A stretch of 64,000 nucleotides of DNA from Achromobacter sp. MYb9 (GTDB lineage: Bacteria; Pseudomonadota; Gammaproteobacteria; Burkholderiales; Burkholderiaceae_B): NCBI RefSeq assembly GCF_002975275.1, contig NZ_PCOQ01000009.1, positions 62,001 through 126,000 of the forward strand. The letters run 5' to 3'. Positions 15,657 through 29,501 of this stretch are shown here, in pieces. Made by a program: the position numbers and the translations under genes. The notes under the pieces were generated by a model. The model was not told the origin of the DNA. It did no database searches and saw only the letters and a list, made by a program, of their open reading frames with translations. Position 1 is the stretch's first letter. Every line of letters starts with the position of its first letter.

Positions 15657-16967
15657 ATGCAGCCTGTGGTTGAAACCCTCTCCGGCCTGGAGCGCCGTGT
15701 TGATCTGGCCGTCTCGGTGGCCGACGTCGAAAAGGAAGTCCAGGCGCAATTGAAGCGCGTGGCTCGCACCGCCAAGGTCCCCGGCTTCCGCCCGGGTAAA
15801 GCTCCGCTCGCCATGCTCGAGCGCAGCCATGGCCCCGGCATCCGCTACGACGTGATCAATAGCCAAGTTGGCCGTGCGTTCGAACAAGCCATCGACGGCG
15901 CCAAGCTGCGCGTCGCTGGTGCCCCGAACCTGGAACCCAAGACCGAAGGCGTCACCGACGACACGCTGGCGTTCACCGCCACGTTCGAGGTCTACCCTGA
16001 AGTCGTCGTGCCGGACCTGTCGTCCTTGGCCGTCACCCGTTTCGACACCGCCGTCACCGACGCCGAAGTCCAACAAACCCTGGACGTCCTGCGCAAGCAG
16101 CGCGCCACGTTCGAAGCCCGTGAAGGCCGCGCCTCGCAAGACGGCGACCGCGTCACGCTGGACTTCGCCGGCACCATCGACGGCGTGCCGTTCGAAGGCG
16201 GCAAGGCCGAAGACTTCCCGTTCGTGCTCGGCCAAGGCCGCATGCTGCCGGAATTCGAAGAAGCCGCCCGCGGCCTGAAGGCTGGCGAAACCAAGGTCTT
16301 CGAACTGAAGTTCCCTGACGACTACCAAGGCGTCGAAGTCGCCGGCAAGACCGCCGAATTCACCATTACCGTCAAGGAAGTGGCTGAAGGCGTGCTGCCC
16401 GAACTGAACGGCGAATTCGCCAAGTCGCTCGGCCAGGCCGAAGGCGACATCGAAAAGCTGAAGGCCGACATCCGCAGCAACATCGAGCGCGAAGTCAAGG
16501 TCCGTTCGGCTGGCCGCACCAAGTCCAGCGTCATGGACGCCCTGGTCGAAGCGGGCAAGTTCGACGTGCCGAAGGCCCTGGTCGACAACGACGTTCAAGG
16601 CCGTGTCGCCGCTGCTCGCGAAGAGCTCAAGCAGCGTGGCATCCCCAACGCCGAGTCCGTGCCGATCCCGGCTGAAGCTTTCTCGACCGAATCCGAACGC
16701 CGTGTCCGCCTGGGCCTGCTGGTGTCGGAACTGGTCAAGCAAGCCCAGTTGCAAGCCAAGCCCGAGCAAGTTCGTGCGCGCATTGAAGAATTCGCGGAAA
16801 ACTACGAACAACCCGCTCAGGTTGTCAGCTATTACCTGGCAGACCGCCAGCGTCGTGCTGAAATCGAGGCTATCGTGCTCGAAGACAACGTTGTCGCGCA
16901 CGTGCTGGAAAAGGCTAAGGTCACCGACGAAAAGGTGCCTTTCGATCAGTTGATGGGGATGGCGTAA
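15657..16967 (+). CDS. tig: Trigger factor (ribosome-associated chaperone, PPIase)
   Basis: A 436-residue trigger factor that binds the ribosome exit tunnel and shields nascent chains. The N-terminal ribosome-binding signature ([12 protein letters not shown]; usually FRxGKxP) lies near residue 44. The FKBP-type prolyl isomerase domain spans about 150-240 ([20 protein letters not shown]), and the rest is the helical arm domain. ATG 15657 is chosen over 15606 as it gives family length and follows TAGGTC. It is first in the tig-clpP-clpX order, with clpP four bases after its stop. Confidence 0.98.
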   Translation: MQPVVETLSGLERRVDLAVSVADVEKEVQAQLKRVARTAKVPGFRPGKAPLAMLERSHGPGIRYDVINSQVGRAFEQAIDGAKLRVAGAPNLEPKTEGVTDDTLAFTATFEVYPEVVVPDLSSLAVTRFDTAVTDAEVQQTLDVLRKQRATFEAREGRASQDGDRVTLDFAGTIDGVPFEGGKAEDFPFVLGQGRMLPEFEEAARGLKAGETKVFELKFPDDYQGVEVAGKTAEFTITVKEVAEGVLPELNGEFAKSLGQAEGDIEKLKADIRSNIEREVKVRSAGRTKSSVMDALVEAGKFDVPKALVDNDVQGRVAAAREELKQRGIPNAESVPIPAEAFSTESERRVRLGLLVSELVKQAQLQAKPEQVRARIEEFAENYEQPAQVVSYYLADRQRRAEIEAIVLEDNVVAHVLEKAKVTDEKVPFDQLMGMA

Positions 16968-16971
16968 CACT

Positions 16972-17625
16972 ATGCAGAGATTCACCGATTTCTATGCGGC
17001 AATGAATGGCGGGTCTTCGGTGACCCCCACCGGCCTGGGCTACATTCCCATGGTTATCGAGCAGTCGGGGCGCGGCGAACGCGCCTACGACATCTATTCG
17101 CGTCTGCTCCGCGAACGGCTCATTTTCCTGGTGGGTCCGGTCAACGACGCAACGGCCAATCTGGTTGTGGCGCAGTTGCTGTTCCTGGAATCGGAGAATC
17201 CTGACAAGGACATTTCCCTGTACATCAACTCGCCCGGCGGGTCGGTGTATGCGGGAATGGCCATTTTTGACACCATGCAGTTCATCAAGCCGGACGTATC
17301 GACGCTGTGCACCGGCCTGGCGGCCAGCATGGGCGCGTTCCTTCTGGCGGCTGGCAAGAAGGGCAAGCGTTTCACGCTGCCCAACTCGCGGATCATGATC
17401 CATCAGCCGTCGGGCGGCGCCCAGGGCCAGGCATCGGACATCCAGATCCAGGCTCGCGAGATCCTGGACCTGCGCGAACGCCTGAACCGGATCCTGGCCG
17501 ACAACACCGGCCAGTCGATTGAACGCATCGGCCTGGACACGGAACGTGACAACTTCATGTCCGCCGAAGATGCGGTATCGTATGGATTGGTGGACAAGGT
17601 GATGACCTCCCGCTCGGAAGGCTGA
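16972..17625 (+). CDS. clpP: ATP-dependent Clp protease proteolytic subunit
   Basis: A 217-residue serine protease that forms the double-heptamer ClpP barrel in the cytosol and degrades substrates fed by ClpX or ClpA. The catalytic serine is Ser119 (GLAASMGA) and the histidine His144 (MIHQPSGG); the aspartate lies in the following helix-strand region ([16 protein letters not shown]). The first dozen or so residues are a short N-terminal propeptide-like extension. It follows tig by four bases and precedes clpX by about 100, as in most proteobacteria. Confidence 0.98.
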   Translation: MQRFTDFYAAMNGGSSVTPTGLGYIPMVIEQSGRGERAYDIYSRLLRERLIFLVGPVNDATANLVVAQLLFLESENPDKDISLYINSPGGSVYAGMAIFDTMQFIKPDVSTLCTGLAASMGAFLLAAGKKGKRFTLPNSRIMIHQPSGGAQGQASDIQIQAREILDLRERLNRILADNTGQSIERIGLDTERDNFMSAEDAVSYGLVDKVMTSRSEG

Positions 17626-17726
17626 CTTCCCGGTTGATCCGAACCCGCTGCCATCAAGTTTGAGTAAGCGCATGCGCTGGACCCTTATCCGGTCTGGCGC
17701 ATCTTTACCTGAGATACGAAACAAAT

Positions 17727-19025
17727 ATGCCTGAAAAAAAGGGATCGGCAGACGCAAAAGTGCTGCATTGCTCGTTTTGCAATAAAAGCCAGCATGAAGT
17801 CCGCAAGCTGATCGCGGGTCCGTCGGTATTCATCTGCGATGAATGCATAGACCTGTGCAACGACATCATCCGCGAGGAAGCGCAAGCGACCGCGCGCGCG
17901 GCTATTCGTTCCGAACTGCCTACTCCGGCCGAGATCAAGACGTTCCTGGACCAGTACGTGATCGGGCAAAATTCGCCCAAGCGCATGCTGGCAGTGGCGG
18001 TCTACAACCATTACAAGCGCATTCGTCACGGCGAGATCAAGGGTGACGAAGTCGAGCTCTCCAAGAGCAACATCATGCTGATCGGCCCCACCGGGTCGGG
18101 CAAGACGCTTTTGGCCCAGACGCTGGCGCGCATGCTGAATGTGCCCTTCGTCATGGCTGACGCCACCACGTTGACCGAAGCCGGCTACGTGGGCGAAGAC
18201 GTCGAGAACATCATTCAAAAGTTGCTGCAGAACTGCAACTACGAAGTCGAGAAGGCGCAACGCGCCATTATCTACATCGACGAAATCGACAAGATTTCCC
18301 GCAAGTCCGATAACCCGTCCATTACCCGCGACGTGTCGGGCGAGGGCGTGCAGCAGGCCTTGCTGAAGCTGATCGAAGGCACGGTTGCCTCGGTGCCCCC
18401 GCAAGGCGGGCGCAAGCATCCCAACCAGGACTTTGTCCAGGTCGACACGACGAACATCCTGTTCATCGTCGGCGGCGCTTTCGATGGGCTGGAGAAGGTC
18501 ATCCGCGACCGTACCGAGAAATCGGGCATCGGTTTCTCGGCGTCCGTGCGCGCCAAGTCCGAACGCGGCGTGGGCGAACTGTTCTCGGAAGTCGAGCCTG
18601 AAGATCTGATCAAGTTCGGCCTGATTCCTGAACTGGTCGGCCGCCTGCCCGTCGTCGCCACGCTGGACGAACTGGACGAAGCGGCCCTGGTGCAGATTCT
18701 GACCGAGCCCAAGAACGCCTTGCTCAAGCAATTCCAGAAGCTGTTCGCCATGGAAGGTGCCGAGCTGGACCTGCGGCCTGCCGCATTGAAGGCTATCGCT
18801 CGCAAGGCGCTCAAGCGCAAGACCGGCGCCCGTGGCCTGCGTTCGATCATCGAACAGACGCTGCTCGACACCATGTACGAGTTGCCTTCCCAAGGCAACG
18901 TCAAACGTGTCGTGGTTGACGAAGGCGCCATCGAAGGTGAAGGCAAGCCCCTGCTGATCTACGCCGACGAAGCCGGCGAAACGGAAAAGCCGGATCGCGG
19001 AGAAGTCCGCGACGCTGCAGCCTGA
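17727..19025 (+). CDS. clpX: ATP-dependent Clp protease ATP-binding subunit ClpX
   Basis: A 432-residue AAA+ unfoldase. The N-terminal zinc-binding domain has Cys15, Cys18, Cys37 and Cys40. Walker A is GPTGSGKT near residue 120, Walker B is IIYIDEIDK, and the ClpP-docking IGF-type loop is present as SGIGFSASV. It recognises tagged or misfolded proteins, unfolds them and passes them to ClpP. It is the last gene of the tig-clpP-clpX unit and is followed by a strong terminator. Confidence 0.98.
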   Translation: MPEKKGSADAKVLHCSFCNKSQHEVRKLIAGPSVFICDECIDLCNDIIREEAQATARAAIRSELPTPAEIKTFLDQYVIGQNSPKRMLAVAVYNHYKRIRHGEIKGDEVELSKSNIMLIGPTGSGKTLLAQTLARMLNVPFVMADATTLTEAGYVGEDVENIIQKLLQNCNYEVEKAQRAIIYIDEIDKISRKSDNPSITRDVSGEGVQQALLKLIEGTVASVPPQGGRKHPNQDFVQVDTTNILFIVGGAFDGLEKVIRDRTEKSGIGFSASVRAKSERGVGELFSEVEPEDLIKFGLIPELVGRLPVVATLDELDEAALVQILTEPKNALLKQFQKLFAMEGAELDLRPAALKAIARKALKRKTGARGLRSIIEQTLLDTMYELPSQGNVKRVVVDEGAIEGEGKPLLIYADEAGETEKPDRGEVRDAAA

Positions 19026-19031
19026 TATTTC

Positions 19032-19063
19032 AAAAAAACCCGTTCCTGTAACGGGTTTTTTTC
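19032..19063 (+). terminator. Terminator after clpX
   Basis: AAAAAAACCCGTT-CCTGT-AACGGGTTTTTTT: a seven-pair stem with a five-base loop between A and T runs. It isolates lon from clpX. Confidence 0.92.
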
Positions 19064-19122
19064 CTTCCTGGCGGCCCTCAGGGGCATTTTTTTTTGCCTT
19101 TCGTTTATCAGGCCGCCGGGAT

Positions 19123-19150
19123 CTTGAATTTTCGGCTATTGTTCCCATAA
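19123..19150 (+). promoter_or_regulatory. Sigma32-like heat-shock promoter of lon
   Basis: CTTGAA at 19123-19128 and TCCCATAA at 19143-19150 are 14 bp apart, close to the RpoH consensus (CTTGAA, 13-15 bp, CCCCATNT). It lies 82 bases before the lon start, giving a heat-shock-type promoter for the protease. Confidence 0.7.
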
Positions 19151-19231
19151 CAGACGTAACTGACGTGGATAGCTCGGGGTATACCCGGGCCTCCTGTCCC
19201 CGATACGCCGAGTCATACCGAGGAACCTCCT

Positions 19232-21682
<2,451 letters not shown>

Positions 21683-21695
21683 TCACGACAGCCCT

Positions 21696-21749
21696 GGCGC
21701 CCTTGAAAGAGGGCGCCCATGAAAAACCCCGCTGAAGCGGGGTTTTTCT
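21696..21749 (+). terminator. Tandem hairpins between lon and lexA
   Basis: Two stem-loops in series: GGCGCCC/GGGCGCC (21696-21717), then GAAAAACCCCGCTGAAGCGGGGTTTTTC (split arms 21721-21748), whose flanking A and T runs make it bidirectional. They separate the convergent lon and lexA genes. Confidence 0.85.
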
Positions 21750-21757
21750 TTGGGATT

Positions 21758-21783
21758 TGGCGTTCAACGAGGGTTGAACGCCA
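21758..21783. repeat. Perfect 11-bp inverted repeat downstream of lexA
   Basis: TGGCGTTCAAC and GTTGAACGCCA are separated by GAGG. The stem lies 25 bases past the lexA stop and may add to termination or protect the 3' end of the lexA transcript. It lacks a T run. Confidence 0.55.
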
Positions 21784-21807
21784 GGCCGCGGAGGCCTTGC
21801 GGCTTGG

Positions 21808-22458
21808 TCAGTGCAAGGCGTGCGGGCGAATCAGGCCGACCGCGATGCCTTCCAGCGCGAATTCCTGGTCTGCTTCAACTACGATGGTCTGGAAGTCCGG
21901 GTTTTCGGGCAGAAGCTCGATATGCCCGTTGGTGCGCTGAAGGCGCTTCACGGTGACGTCGTCGCCCAGGCGGGCCACGACGATCTGGCCGTTGCGGGCT
22001 TCAGAGGCTTTCTTCACGGCCAGCAGGTCGCCTTCGAGGATGCCGGCGTCGCGCATGCTCATGCCGCGAACTTTCAGCAGGTAGTCGGGGGCTTGTGCGA
22101 ACAGGTGAGGGTCGACGCCGACTTCGCGTTCCACGTGTTCCGCCGCCAGGATAGGGCTGCCGGCGGCGACACGCCCCACCAGCGGCAGCAGCAGGTGCGT
22201 CAGCGAAGGCAGGGTCAGGGAAGTGGGCGTGGAAGCAGTGGCGCCGTCTTTCAGGCGGATGCCCCGCGAGGCGCCGGCGGTAAGCTCGATGGCGCCCTTG
22301 CGCGCCAATGCCTTGAGGTGGTCTTCCGCCGCGTTGGGCGAGCGGAAACCCAGGGCCTGGGCGATTTCGGCACGCGTCGGCGGGAAGCCGGTGCGCATGA
22401 CGGTTTGCCGGATGAGGTCCAGGATTTGTTGCTGGCGATCGGTTAGTTTGCTGGCCAT
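21808..22458 (-). CDS. lexA: LexA repressor (SOS response)
   Basis: A 216-residue repressor of DNA-damage genes. The N-terminal winged helix-turn-helix ([20 protein letters not shown]) binds SOS boxes. The C-terminal S24 autoprotease domain has the cleavage bond Ala99-Gly100 (VGRVAAGSP), Ser134 (RGMSMRD) and Lys171 (DVTVKRL). Cleavage, stimulated by RecA on single-stranded DNA, inactivates it. ATG 22458 matches the family N-terminus; the longer frame runs through the operator. A perfect SOS box lies 24 bases upstream, so it represses itself. Confidence 0.97.
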   Translation of the reverse strand: MASKLTDRQQQILDLIRQTVMRTGFPPTRAEIAQALGFRSPNAAEDHLKALARKGAIELTAGASRGIRLKDGATASTPTSLTLPSLTHLLLPLVGRVAAGSPILAAEHVEREVGVDPHLFAQAPDYLLKVRGMSMRDAGILEGDLLAVKKASEARNGQIVVARLGDDVTVKRLQRTNGHIELLPENPDFQTIVVEADQEFALEGIAVGLIRPHALH

Positions 22459-22481
22459 GGCGATGATCCGGTGCGAGCGGA

Positions 22482-22497
22482 CTGTACATATATACAG
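22482..22497. promoter_or_regulatory. SOS box (LexA operator)
   Basis: CTGTACATATATACAG fits the CTGT-N8-ACAG consensus perfectly with an AT-rich centre. It lies immediately upstream of lexA, the expected place for autorepression. Confidence 0.95.
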
Positions 22498-22545
22498 CGC
22501 CATTCTGGGGGACATACCGCAAAAAAGCAAGCCAGTCGCCACCTG

Positions 22546-22574
22546 CAAAAGCAAAACGGAGCCCGAAGGCTCCG
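22546..22574 (-). terminator. Terminator of the aminotransferase gene
   Basis: Read on the minus strand, CGGAGCC-TTCG-GGCTCCG is followed by TTTTGCTTTT. It ends transcription of the aminotransferase gene before the lexA promoter region. Confidence 0.8.
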
Positions 22575-22616
22575 TCTTTCAGCAGCCGGGCCCGAGGGCC
22601 CGCGTCTGGCGTAAGG

Positions 22617-23816
22617 TTACAGCACGGCGGCGATGCCGGCGGCGACCTTGTCGATGTTGCCGCTGTTCAGCGCAGCGACGCAGATACGGCCGCTGGAAAC
22701 GGCGTAGACGCCGTGCTCTTCACGCAGGCGATCCACTTGCGCTGCGTTCAGGCCCGAATACGAGAACATGCCGCGTTGCTGCAGGACGAAGCTGAAGTCC
22801 TGCTTGCCGCCGTGTTCCTTGATTTTCTCGACCAGCTGCTTGCGCATCAGGCGGATGCGATCGCGCATGCCGGCGAGCTCTTCTTCCCACATGGCGAAGA
22901 GTTCAGGCGTGTTCAGTACCGTCGAGACGACCGTGCCGCCATGGGTGGGCGGGTTGGAATAGTTGGTGCGGATCACGCGCTTCAGCTGGCTCAGCACGCG
23001 GGTGGCTTCTTCCTTGCTGCCGGCCACGACCGTCAGGGCGCCCACGCGCTCGCCATACAGCGAGAACGACTTCGAGAAAGAAGAGCTGATGAACATGGTC
23101 ATGTCCAGGTCGGCGAACATGCGCACGACCGAGGCGTCTTCCGTCAGGCCGTCGCCAAAGCCTTGATAAGCGATGTCGAGGAACGGCACCAGCTGGTTTT
23201 CCTTCACGACGGCGGCGATCTGCTTCCACTGGTCGGCGGTGGGGTCCACGCCGGTGGGGTTATGGCAGCACGCGTGCAGCACGACGACCGTCTTGGCCGG
23301 CGCGGCCTTCAGGTCCGCCAGCATGGCGTCGAAATTCAGGCCGCGAGTGGCGGCGTCGTAGTACGAATACGTGCCGACCTCGAAACCGGCGCGCTCGAAC
23401 AGGGCGCGGTGGTTTTCCCAGCTGGGATTGCTGATCAGGACCTTGGAGGTCGGCAGCAATTGACGCAGGAAGTCGGCGCCGATCTTCAGCGCGCCCGTGC
23501 CGCCCAGCGCCTGGGTGGTCAGAACGCGGCCAGCGGCGGCCAACGGGGATTCCTTGCCCAGCAGCAGCGCCTGGGCGCCCTGGTTGTAGCCGGCAATGCC
23601 TTCGATCGGCAGGTAGCCGCGTGCGGCGGCGGCCTCGATGCGGGCGGTTTCGGCCTTGCGTACGGCGCCCAGCAGGGGGATCCGTCCCTGATCGTCGTAG
23701 TACACGCCCACGCCCAGGTTGACTTTACCGGGACGCGTATCCGCGTTGAATTGTTCGTTCAGACCAAGAATGGGGTCGCGCGGCGCGAGTTCGACGGAAT
23801 CGAAAAGGTTGCTCAT
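22617..23816 (-). CDS. Class I aromatic-amino-acid / aspartate aminotransferase
   Basis: A 399-residue PLP-dependent transaminase of the AspC/TyrB group. It moves amino groups between aspartate or aromatic amino acids and 2-oxoglutarate. Visible are the N-terminal ILGLNEQFNAD, HACCHNPTGVDPT around the PLP-contacting Asn, and SSSFSKSFSLYGERVG holding the Schiff-base lysine; a C-terminal GRICVAALN includes the substrate-carboxylate arginine. The ATG at 23816 gives family length; the upstream extension is antisense to uvrB. It is divergent from uvrB. Choice between AspC and TyrB specificity cannot be made from sequence alone. Confidence 0.93.
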   Translation of the reverse strand: MSNLFDSVELAPRDPILGLNEQFNADTRPGKVNLGVGVYYDDQGRIPLLGAVRKAETARIEAAAARGYLPIEGIAGYNQGAQALLLGKESPLAAAGRVLTTQALGGTGALKIGADFLRQLLPTSKVLISNPSWENHRALFERAGFEVGTYSYYDAATRGLNFDAMLADLKAAPAKTVVVLHACCHNPTGVDPTADQWKQIAAVVKENQLVPFLDIAYQGFGDGLTEDASVVRMFADLDMTMFISSSFSKSFSLYGERVGALTVVAGSKEEATRVLSQLKRVIRTNYSNPPTHGGTVVSTVLNTPELFAMWEEELAGMRDRIRLMRKQLVEKIKEHGGKQDFSFVLQQRGMFSYSGLNAAQVDRLREEHGVYAVSSGRICVAALNSGNIDKVAAGIAAVL

Positions 23817-23892
23817 GGGACTCTGATGAGGATGGGTGGACGCAGTACGGTGTGCTGTGGATAATGGGGGGTTTACCCTGGAACAGTCTAGC

Positions 23893-26025
<2,133 letters not shown>

Positions 26026-26272
26026 GTGCGAAAGTATCTAAACGTTTCATTATCCTGACAGTATGCTGAAAATGTGTAAAACCCGCGCTGTTGCAATTGC
26101 CGCTTAACAATCTTCTCGAAACTTGCGAAACCAAGCTCAATTCTTGCGTTCGGATATTTCCGTAAGCCATTGAATACGTTGGGAAAAATATGCGCTTTGC
26201 AGCGCCTTGGTCCATTCGTGCAACTGCAAAAAAAGCTTGCCTTATCTCGGGTTTTCCCGCACACTTACTTCC
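26026..26272. other. Non-coding interval between uvrB and phosphatase gene
   Basis: About 250 bases, richer in A and T than the genes around it, with no supported reading frame, RNA gene or strong terminator seen. Promoters for the phosphatase gene presumably lie here, but no convincing pair of hexamers was found. Confidence 0.4.
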
Positions 26273-26764
26273 ATGATGACCAAGGTACTTTTCGTTTGCA
26301 TGGGCAATATCTGTCGCTCGCCGAGCGCAGAGGGCGTGTTTCGCCATTTGGTGAACGACGCGGGTTTGGGCGACGTTGTTCGCATCGACTCCGCGGGCAC
26401 GCACGCGTTTCATATCGGCGAGGCGCCTGATGCCCGGGCGCAGGCTGCGGCGCGTAAGCGCGGCTACGAGATCACGCACTGTGAGGCGCGTCAGGTCACC
26501 GCGGAGGATTTCCGCGATTTCGATCTTATCCTCGCCATGGACTGGGACAATCTGTCCGCCATGCAGCAGCAGTGCCCCAAAACTTATCAGCACAAGTTGA
26601 TGCTGTTGATGCGCTTTGCCAATGAGTTCGAGGAGGCCACCGTGCCCGATCCGTACTATGGCGGCGCCGACGGTTTCGGCAAGGTGCTTGATTACCTGGA
26701 GGACGCCTGTCAGGGTGTCCTGGAGCTGGTCCGCAAGCGCGCTACCCAGTACCAGGCGGCTTGA
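26273..26764 (+). CDS. Low-molecular-weight protein-tyrosine phosphatase
   Basis: A 163-residue cysteine phosphatase. The P-loop CMGNICRSP (C-x5-R-S) lies near residue 10 and the general-acid aspartate in VPDPYYGGADGF near residue 125. It removes phosphate from tyrosine residues; such enzymes often act on polysaccharide-export kinases, but no kinase or capsule gene is nearby. ATG 26273 and 26276 are both possible starts. It stands just before the isc operon, separated from it by a terminator. Confidence 0.95.
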   Translation: MMTKVLFVCMGNICRSPSAEGVFRHLVNDAGLGDVVRIDSAGTHAFHIGEAPDARAQAAARKRGYEITHCEARQVTAEDFRDFDLILAMDWDNLSAMQQQCPKTYQHKLMLLMRFANEFEEATVPDPYYGGADGFGKVLDYLEDACQGVLELVRKRATQYQAA

Positions 26765-26777
26765 TCACCTTTTTCGT

Positions 26778-26847
26778 AGAGCCGCCCACTGTGCGGCTCT
26801 CGGGGTGTTTGGCAGTGAAAAAAACCGCGCAAATGCGCGGTTTTTTC
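26778..26847 (+). terminator. Double hairpin terminator before iscR
   Basis: AGAGCCGC/GCGGCTCT (26778-26800) is followed by AAAAAACCGCGCAAATGCGCGGTTTTTT (split arms 26819-26847), a strong stem with flanking A and T runs. It insulates the isc operon from the phosphatase gene. Confidence 0.9.
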
Positions 26848-26884
26848 TAGCCGGGAGCCATACCAAATTAGTCGGGAATAGGCT

Positions 26885-26909
26885 ATACTTGAGCCAATTA
26901 CTCGGGTAT
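26885..26909 (+). promoter_or_regulatory. IscR type 1 binding site
   Basis: The 25-bp stretch begins ATACTTGAG, has AAT at its centre, and ends CTCGGGTAT, fitting the type 1 IscR consensus at most positions. TATACT at 26884-26889 is a plausible -10 box. A weaker half-site, AGTCGGGAAT, lies at 26870-26879, thirty bases upstream in phase. Autorepression of iscR by its [2Fe-2S] form would act here. Confidence 0.7.
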
Positions 26910-26958
26910 TGACCGCTGGATTCGCTGGCGGCCATTGCCGAATCACAGGGAACCCACC

Positions 26959-27501
26959 ATGCGGCTAACTACCAAAGGGCGTTTCGCCGTGACTGCCATG
27001 ATCGATCTGGCTATGCGGCAGCATAGCGGCCCGGTCACTCTTGCGGCCATCAGCCAGCGTCAGAATATTTCGCTTTCCTATCTGGAACAGCTCTTCGGGA
27101 AACTGCGCCGCCACGAACTCGTGGACAGCGTGCGGGGCCCGGGTGGCGGTTATTCGCTTGCGCGCCTTGCGCGCAATGTGACCGTTGCCGACATCATCTT
27201 CGCGGTCGATGAACCGCTGGACGCCACCAGTTGTGGCGGCAAACGGGACTGTACGAGCGGCAACGACGGCAAGCCGGGCAAGTGCATGACGCACGAGCTC
27301 TGGGCCACGTTGAATCGCAAGATGGTCGATTACCTGGATTCGGTGTCCCTGCAAGATCTGGTTGATCAGCAGCGCGTGCGCCAATTGCAGGAAGCCAACA
27401 ATCAAGCGCAGGCCTGCGCGGTGCGTGTGAATCGGGTAGGGGGCACCAATGCCGCCGCCAATGCCCCGACCACCACTGTCGCCGCCAATGCCACCGTATA
27501 A
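26959..27501 (+). CDS. iscR: Iron-sulfur cluster regulator IscR
   Basis: A 180-residue Rrf2-family regulator that carries a [2Fe-2S] cluster and represses the isc operon when clusters are plentiful. The winged helix-turn-helix is at RFAVTAMIDLA through YLEQLFGKLRRHELVDSVRGPGGGY. Cluster ligands are Cys92, Cys98, Cys109 and His112; E. coli has Cys92, Cys98, Cys104 and His107, so five residues are inserted in the loop. The C-terminal tail is rich in Ala, Thr and Val. An IscR-type site lies upstream. iscS follows after 21 bases. Confidence 0.97.
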   Translation: MRLTTKGRFAVTAMIDLAMRQHSGPVTLAAISQRQNISLSYLEQLFGKLRRHELVDSVRGPGGGYSLARLARNVTVADIIFAVDEPLDATSCGGKRDCTSGNDGKPGKCMTHELWATLNRKMVDYLDSVSLQDLVDQQRVRQLQEANNQAQACAVRVNRVGGTNAAANAPTTTVAANATV

Positions 27502-27522
27502 GCAGTATCAGGAGCTGTAGAA

Positions 27523-28734
27523 ATGACCACCCGCCCGATTTATTTTGACTATTCGGCCACGACGCCCGTCGATCCCCGTGTCGTGGACAAGATGGTGCCC
27601 TGGTTGTACGAGAACTTCGGCAACCCGGCATCGCGCAGCCACTCGTTCGGCTGGGATTCGGAAGAAGCCGTCGAACGCGCTCGCGAGGAAGTCGCCAAGT
27701 TGGTCAACGCCGACCCGCGCGAGATCGTCTGGACGTCCGGCGCGACCGAATCCGACAACCTAGCCATCAAGGGCGCCGCGAACTTCTACGCGGAACGCGG
27801 CAAGCACATCATCACCGTCAAGACCGAGCACAAGGCAGTGCTGGATACCTGTCGCGAGCTTGAGCGCCAAGGCTTCGATGTCACGTATCTGAATGTGAAA
27901 GATGATGGCCTGATTGATCTGGACACCTTCAAGGCTGCGCTGCGCCCGGATACCGTGCTGGTGTCCGTGATGATGGTGAACAACGAAATCGGCGTGGTCC
28001 AGGACATTGAAACGCTGGGCGAGATCTGCCGTGAAAAGGGCATCATCTTCCACGTGGACGCTGCTCAGGCGACCGGCAAGGTGCAAATCGATCTGCAAAA
28101 GCTGAAAGTCGACCTGATGTCGTTCTCGGCGCACAAGACGTACGGCCCGAAGGGCATTGGCGCCTTGTATGTGCGCCGCAAGCCGCGCATCCGCATCGAA
28201 GCGCAAATGCACGGCGGTGGCCACGAACGCGGTTTCCGCTCGGGCACGCTGGCCACGCATCAAATCGTCGGCATGGGTGAAGCGTTCCGTCTGGCCCGCG
28301 AAGAAATGGGCACCGAGAACGAACGCATCCGCATGCTGCGCGACCGCCTGTGGAATGGCCTGTCGCAGATCGAAGAGGTCTACCTCAACGGCGACATGGA
28401 CCAGCGCGTTCCGCACAACCTGAATGTCAGCTTCAACTATGTCGAAGGCGAGTCCCTGATCATGGCGATCAAGGAACTGGCCGTATCCAGCGGTTCGGCC
28501 TGCACCTCGGCCAGCCTGGAGCCGTCCTACGTGCTGCGCGCGCTGGGCCGCAACGACGAGTTGGCGCACAGTTCCATCCGTTTCACCCTGGGCCGCTTCA
28601 CGACCGAAAAGGAAGTGGACTTCGCCATTGAATTGCTCAAGAGCCGAGTCGGCAAGCTGCGCGATATGTCGCCGCTTTGGGAAATGGCCAAGGAAGGCAT
28701 TGACTTGAACACCGTGCAGTGGGCCGCGCACTAA
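27523..28734 (+). CDS. iscS: Cysteine desulfurase IscS
   Basis: A 403-residue PLP enzyme that takes sulfur from cysteine and delivers it as persulfide for cluster assembly and tRNA thiolation. The N-terminus ([15 protein letters not shown]), the PLP-lysine motif [12 protein letters not shown] and the catalytic-cysteine loop [15 protein letters not shown] are intact. Length matches E. coli IscS. It is second in the isc operon, 33 bases before iscU, its scaffold partner. Confidence 0.98.
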   Translation: MTTRPIYFDYSATTPVDPRVVDKMVPWLYENFGNPASRSHSFGWDSEEAVERAREEVAKLVNADPREIVWTSGATESDNLAIKGAANFYAERGKHIITVKTEHKAVLDTCRELERQGFDVTYLNVKDDGLIDLDTFKAALRPDTVLVSVMMVNNEIGVVQDIETLGEICREKGIIFHVDAAQATGKVQIDLQKLKVDLMSFSAHKTYGPKGIGALYVRRKPRIRIEAQMHGGGHERGFRSGTLATHQIVGMGEAFRLAREEMGTENERIRMLRDRLWNGLSQIEEVYLNGDMDQRVPHNLNVSFNYVEGESLIMAIKELAVSSGSACTSASLEPSYVLRALGRNDELAHSSIRFTLGRFTTEKEVDFAIELLKSRVGKLRDMSPLWEMAKEGIDLNTVQWAAH

Positions 28735-28767
28735 GCGCCTGCACCAAGAAATACGTGGAGAAATAAC

Positions 28768-29172
28768 ATGTCTTACAGCACTAAAGTCCTGGATCACTAC
28801 GAAAACCCGCGTAACGTCGGTTCGTTCGACAAGTCGGACGAGTCGGTGGGTACCGGCATGGTCGGCGCACCGGCCTGTGGCGACGTCATGAAGCTGCAGA
28901 TCAAGGTGAATGAAGCTGGCGTGATCGAAGATGCGCGCTTCAAGACCTACGGCTGCGGTTCGGCCATCGCTTCCAGCTCGCTCGTGACCGAATGGGTCAA
29001 GGGCAAGACGCTGGATCAGGCGATGAACATCCGCAACACGCAGATCGCCGAAGAACTGGCGTTGCCGCCCGTGAAGGTCCATTGTTCCATCCTGGCCGAA
29101 GACGCGATCAAGGCCGCGGTGCAGAACTACAAAGAAAAGCATTCGGTTCCGGCCGAAGCGGTGGCAGGCTGA
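28768..29172 (+). CDS. iscU: Iron-sulfur cluster scaffold IscU
   Basis: A 134-residue scaffold on which [2Fe-2S] clusters form. Three ligand cysteines are seen in GAPACGD, YGCGSA and VHCSIL. The HscA recognition motif LPPVK is present just before the third cysteine. It receives sulfur from IscS and hands clusters on with HscA/HscB help. It ends two bases before iscA. Confidence 0.98.
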   Translation: MSYSTKVLDHYENPRNVGSFDKSDESVGTGMVGAPACGDVMKLQIKVNEAGVIEDARFKTYGCGSAIASSSLVTEWVKGKTLDQAMNIRNTQIAEELALPPVKVHCSILAEDAIKAAVQNYKEKHSVPAEAVAG

Positions 29173-29174
29173 TC

Positions 29175-29498
29175 ATGTCCGTTACCCTGACCCAACAGGC
29201 TGCCACCCATATCGGGCGCTACTTGCAGAAGCGCGGAAAGGGTATTGGCTTGCGGCTCGGCGTTAGGACGACGGGCTGTTCCGGCATGGCCTACAAGTTG
29301 GAATACGTGGACGACTCGGCGCCGGAAGACGCCGTGTTCGAGAGCTTTGGCGTCAAGGTCTTCATCGACCCGAAGAGCCTGGCTTACCTGGACGGCACCG
29401 AGCTGGATTACGCCCGCGAAGGCCTGAACGAAGGTTTCAAGTTCCGCAACCCCAACGAAAAGGCGACCTGCGGCTGCGGCGAGTCGTTCACGGTGTAA
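29175..29498 (+). CDS. iscA: Iron-sulfur cluster assembly protein IscA
   Basis: A 107-residue A-type carrier with the three conserved cysteines in TTGCSGM and CGCGESF. It binds iron or clusters and passes them to targets, especially [4Fe-4S] proteins. The ATG at 29175 begins the family N-terminus [12 protein letters not shown]; the longer frame upstream overlaps iscU and is rejected. It lies between iscU and hscB with almost no spacing. Confidence 0.97.
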   Translation: MSVTLTQQAATHIGRYLQKRGKGIGLRLGVRTTGCSGMAYKLEYVDDSAPEDAVFESFGVKVFIDPKSLAYLDGTELDYAREGLNEGFKFRNPNEKATCGCGESFTV

Positions 29499-29501
29499 GT
29501 C

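Noticed and set aside
15654-16985. A 443-codon frame antisense to trigger factor
   Set aside because: Shadow of tig; no recognisable motifs and composition typical of antisense frames.
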